From Porphyromonadaceae bacterium (lineage in GTDB: Bacteria; Bacteroidota; Bacteroidia; Bacteroidales; Paludibacteraceae), in contig CAJPPQ010000075.1 of the NCBI GenBank assembly GCA_905372605.1, forward strand, positions 1 through 5,731: a stretch of DNA of 5,731 nt. The letters are read 5' to 3'. Of the stretch, positions 4,851-5,731 are shown piece by piece (positions within the stretch are counted from its first letter, which is position 1; each line of letters starts with the position of its first letter). Under the pieces are notes generated by a model. The model saw only the letters and a program-made list of their open reading frames with translations, searched no databases and was not told the origin of the DNA. A program made the position numbers and the translations under genes.

Positions 4851-5731
4851 TTATTTATTGCGCTCTTTATATAGTTTTTCTATCTCTACGAGATCCGGTA
4901 TAAGAGTCTTAAACTCTTTGAGTTCGTCGGCAGGAATGAGTTCGAAATGCATAAGCGATTCTTTGACGAAATCCAGATAGTAGTAGCATATCGAAAGAGT
5001 AAGCTGTAGAGTAGGCATATCGGTATTTATATAGTTGGCTATCTGCAGATTGATGAGAGCATCGATATATTTGCCAATCAGCATATACGAACGCCCTATT
5101 TTCAGCAAATTCATAGCATTTGTGTACTGCAAGTCCTCAAAATCTTTGTTATCGGCATTGTCCGACAGATTAAGAAATATTATCGATTTTTTGTATGCTA
5201 AAATAGCGTTCGATATACTCTCTTCTTTTTCTTTAGGATTCTGGTCTTGTGATATTTCCGAAAAAATATCTCCTATCGTACCGAACAGATTCTCGTATTC
5301 GTTGTATCGGTGATTGTTGTTCATCTCCAATGCTTTCAGTAGATATACTATCGCATTTTCGTTGTCGTTCAGGAAGTTGTAACACTGTGCAGTCCTTACC
5401 GTTATCTGGAAGTTGTTTGGGTCTATTTTGAGTGCTTTGGTACAGATACGAAGAGCGTATTCAAATTTACCCATTTTCATAAGACACTCTGCCTGTTTAT
5501 TTTTGAGTTTCAGATAAAACTCCTTATTATCCATAAGGATAAGAGGAAAATTTTTTTCCTGCAACTCGTAATAATGTAGTGCATCTTCCCATTGCCCTAT
5601 ACGACTATAGCATAGCCCACACTGAAAGTGATTCATACTATCGCCATCGTTTATGGCTATCCGATACTTATAGGCTTCGGCTGCCTCTTTGTATTGCTCT
5701 GCATCAAACAAAATTTCCGACAGCAACCGCC
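4851..5731 (-). CDS. Tetratricopeptide-repeat protein, 5' end outside the window
   Basis: The frame runs off the right edge, so the N-terminus is missing; the 292 visible codons begin within a TPR. The TTG at 5726 is not a credible start, because the reading frame and the repeat continue upstream of it. At least six or seven TPR-like helix pairs can be seen, counting from the Leu at 5726: about 1-28, 31-60, 70-104, 106-138, 141-185 (with an acidic insert), 201-235 and 237-265. The clearest is AECLMKMGKFEYALRICTKA (79-98) followed by LKIDPNN. No signal peptide, membrane span or catalytic motif appears in the visible part. TPR proteins are protein-binding scaffolds; I cannot name a partner. It is the upstream member of the cluster with the DedA-family gene and ruvC, 21 nt before the former. 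The promoter must lie outside the window. Confidence 0.88.
   Translation of the reverse strand, partial: RLLSEILFDAEQYKEAAEAYKYRIAINDGDSMNHFQCGLCYSRIGQWEDALHYYELQEKNFPLILMDNKEFYLKLKNKQAECLMKMGKFEYALRICTKALKIDPNNFQITVRTAQCYNFLNDNENAIVYLLKALEMNNNHRYNEYENLFGTIGDIFSEISQDQNPKEKEESISNAILAYKKSIIFLNLSDNADNKDFEDLQYTNAMNLLKIGRSYMLIGKYIDALINLQIANYINTDMPTLQLTLSICYYYLDFVKESLMHFELIPADELKEFKTLIPDLVEIEKLYKERNK

Noticed and set aside
5035..5431. Plus-strand open frames of 92 and 60 codons inside the TPR gene
   Set aside because: They are antisense to a convincing TPR protein and have no recognisable features.

Overview
The window looks like a piece of a Bacteroidota chromosome, probably order Bacteroidales. 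Three things point there. The IF3, L35, L20, PepD and RuvC proteins have the character of that group (for example IF3 with '[20 protein letters not shown]'). Start codons are mostly preceded by A/T-rich leaders with no Shine-Dalgarno sequence. The best promoter candidates match the Bacteroides -7 element TAnnTTTG. The genus cannot be named from the sequence alone.

Layout. Bases 1-498 are strongly AT-rich and hold no convincing gene. They contain a degenerate 11-bp tandem repeat tract (about 252-358), promoter candidates, and the leader of the first operon. Bases 499-1746 (+) carry the translation operon infC-rpmI-rplT (IF3, L35, L20). infC has to start at a non-AUG codon, most likely AUA at 499, and it is the only gene here with a strong Shine-Dalgarno sequence. 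The 97-nt rpmI-rplT gap holds a clear hairpin. Bases 1747-1932 separate convergent genes and contain two strong terminator hairpins plus a weaker one. Bases 1933-3387 (-) encode an M20C-type aminoacyl-histidine dipeptidase (pepD) with its own promoter candidate. Bases 3510-5731 (-) are a probable operon, read in the order TPR protein (cut by the window edge), DedA-family membrane protein, ruvC, with gaps of 21 and 9 nt.

How the genes relate. infC, rpmI and rplT supply an initiation factor and two 50S proteins and are co-transcribed in most bacteria, often behind thrS; thrS is not seen here. pepD is a peptide-catabolism gene standing alone. The TPR-DedA-ruvC cluster mixes an unassigned TPR scaffold, an envelope lipid-transport-type protein and the Holliday-junction resolvase; shared transcription is likely, a shared function is not evident.

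No new multi-gene system is evident. The points most worth following are the AUA start with a lone strong SD on infC, the helically phased 11-bp repeat upstream of it, and the structured rpmI-rplT spacer as a possible L20 regulatory site.
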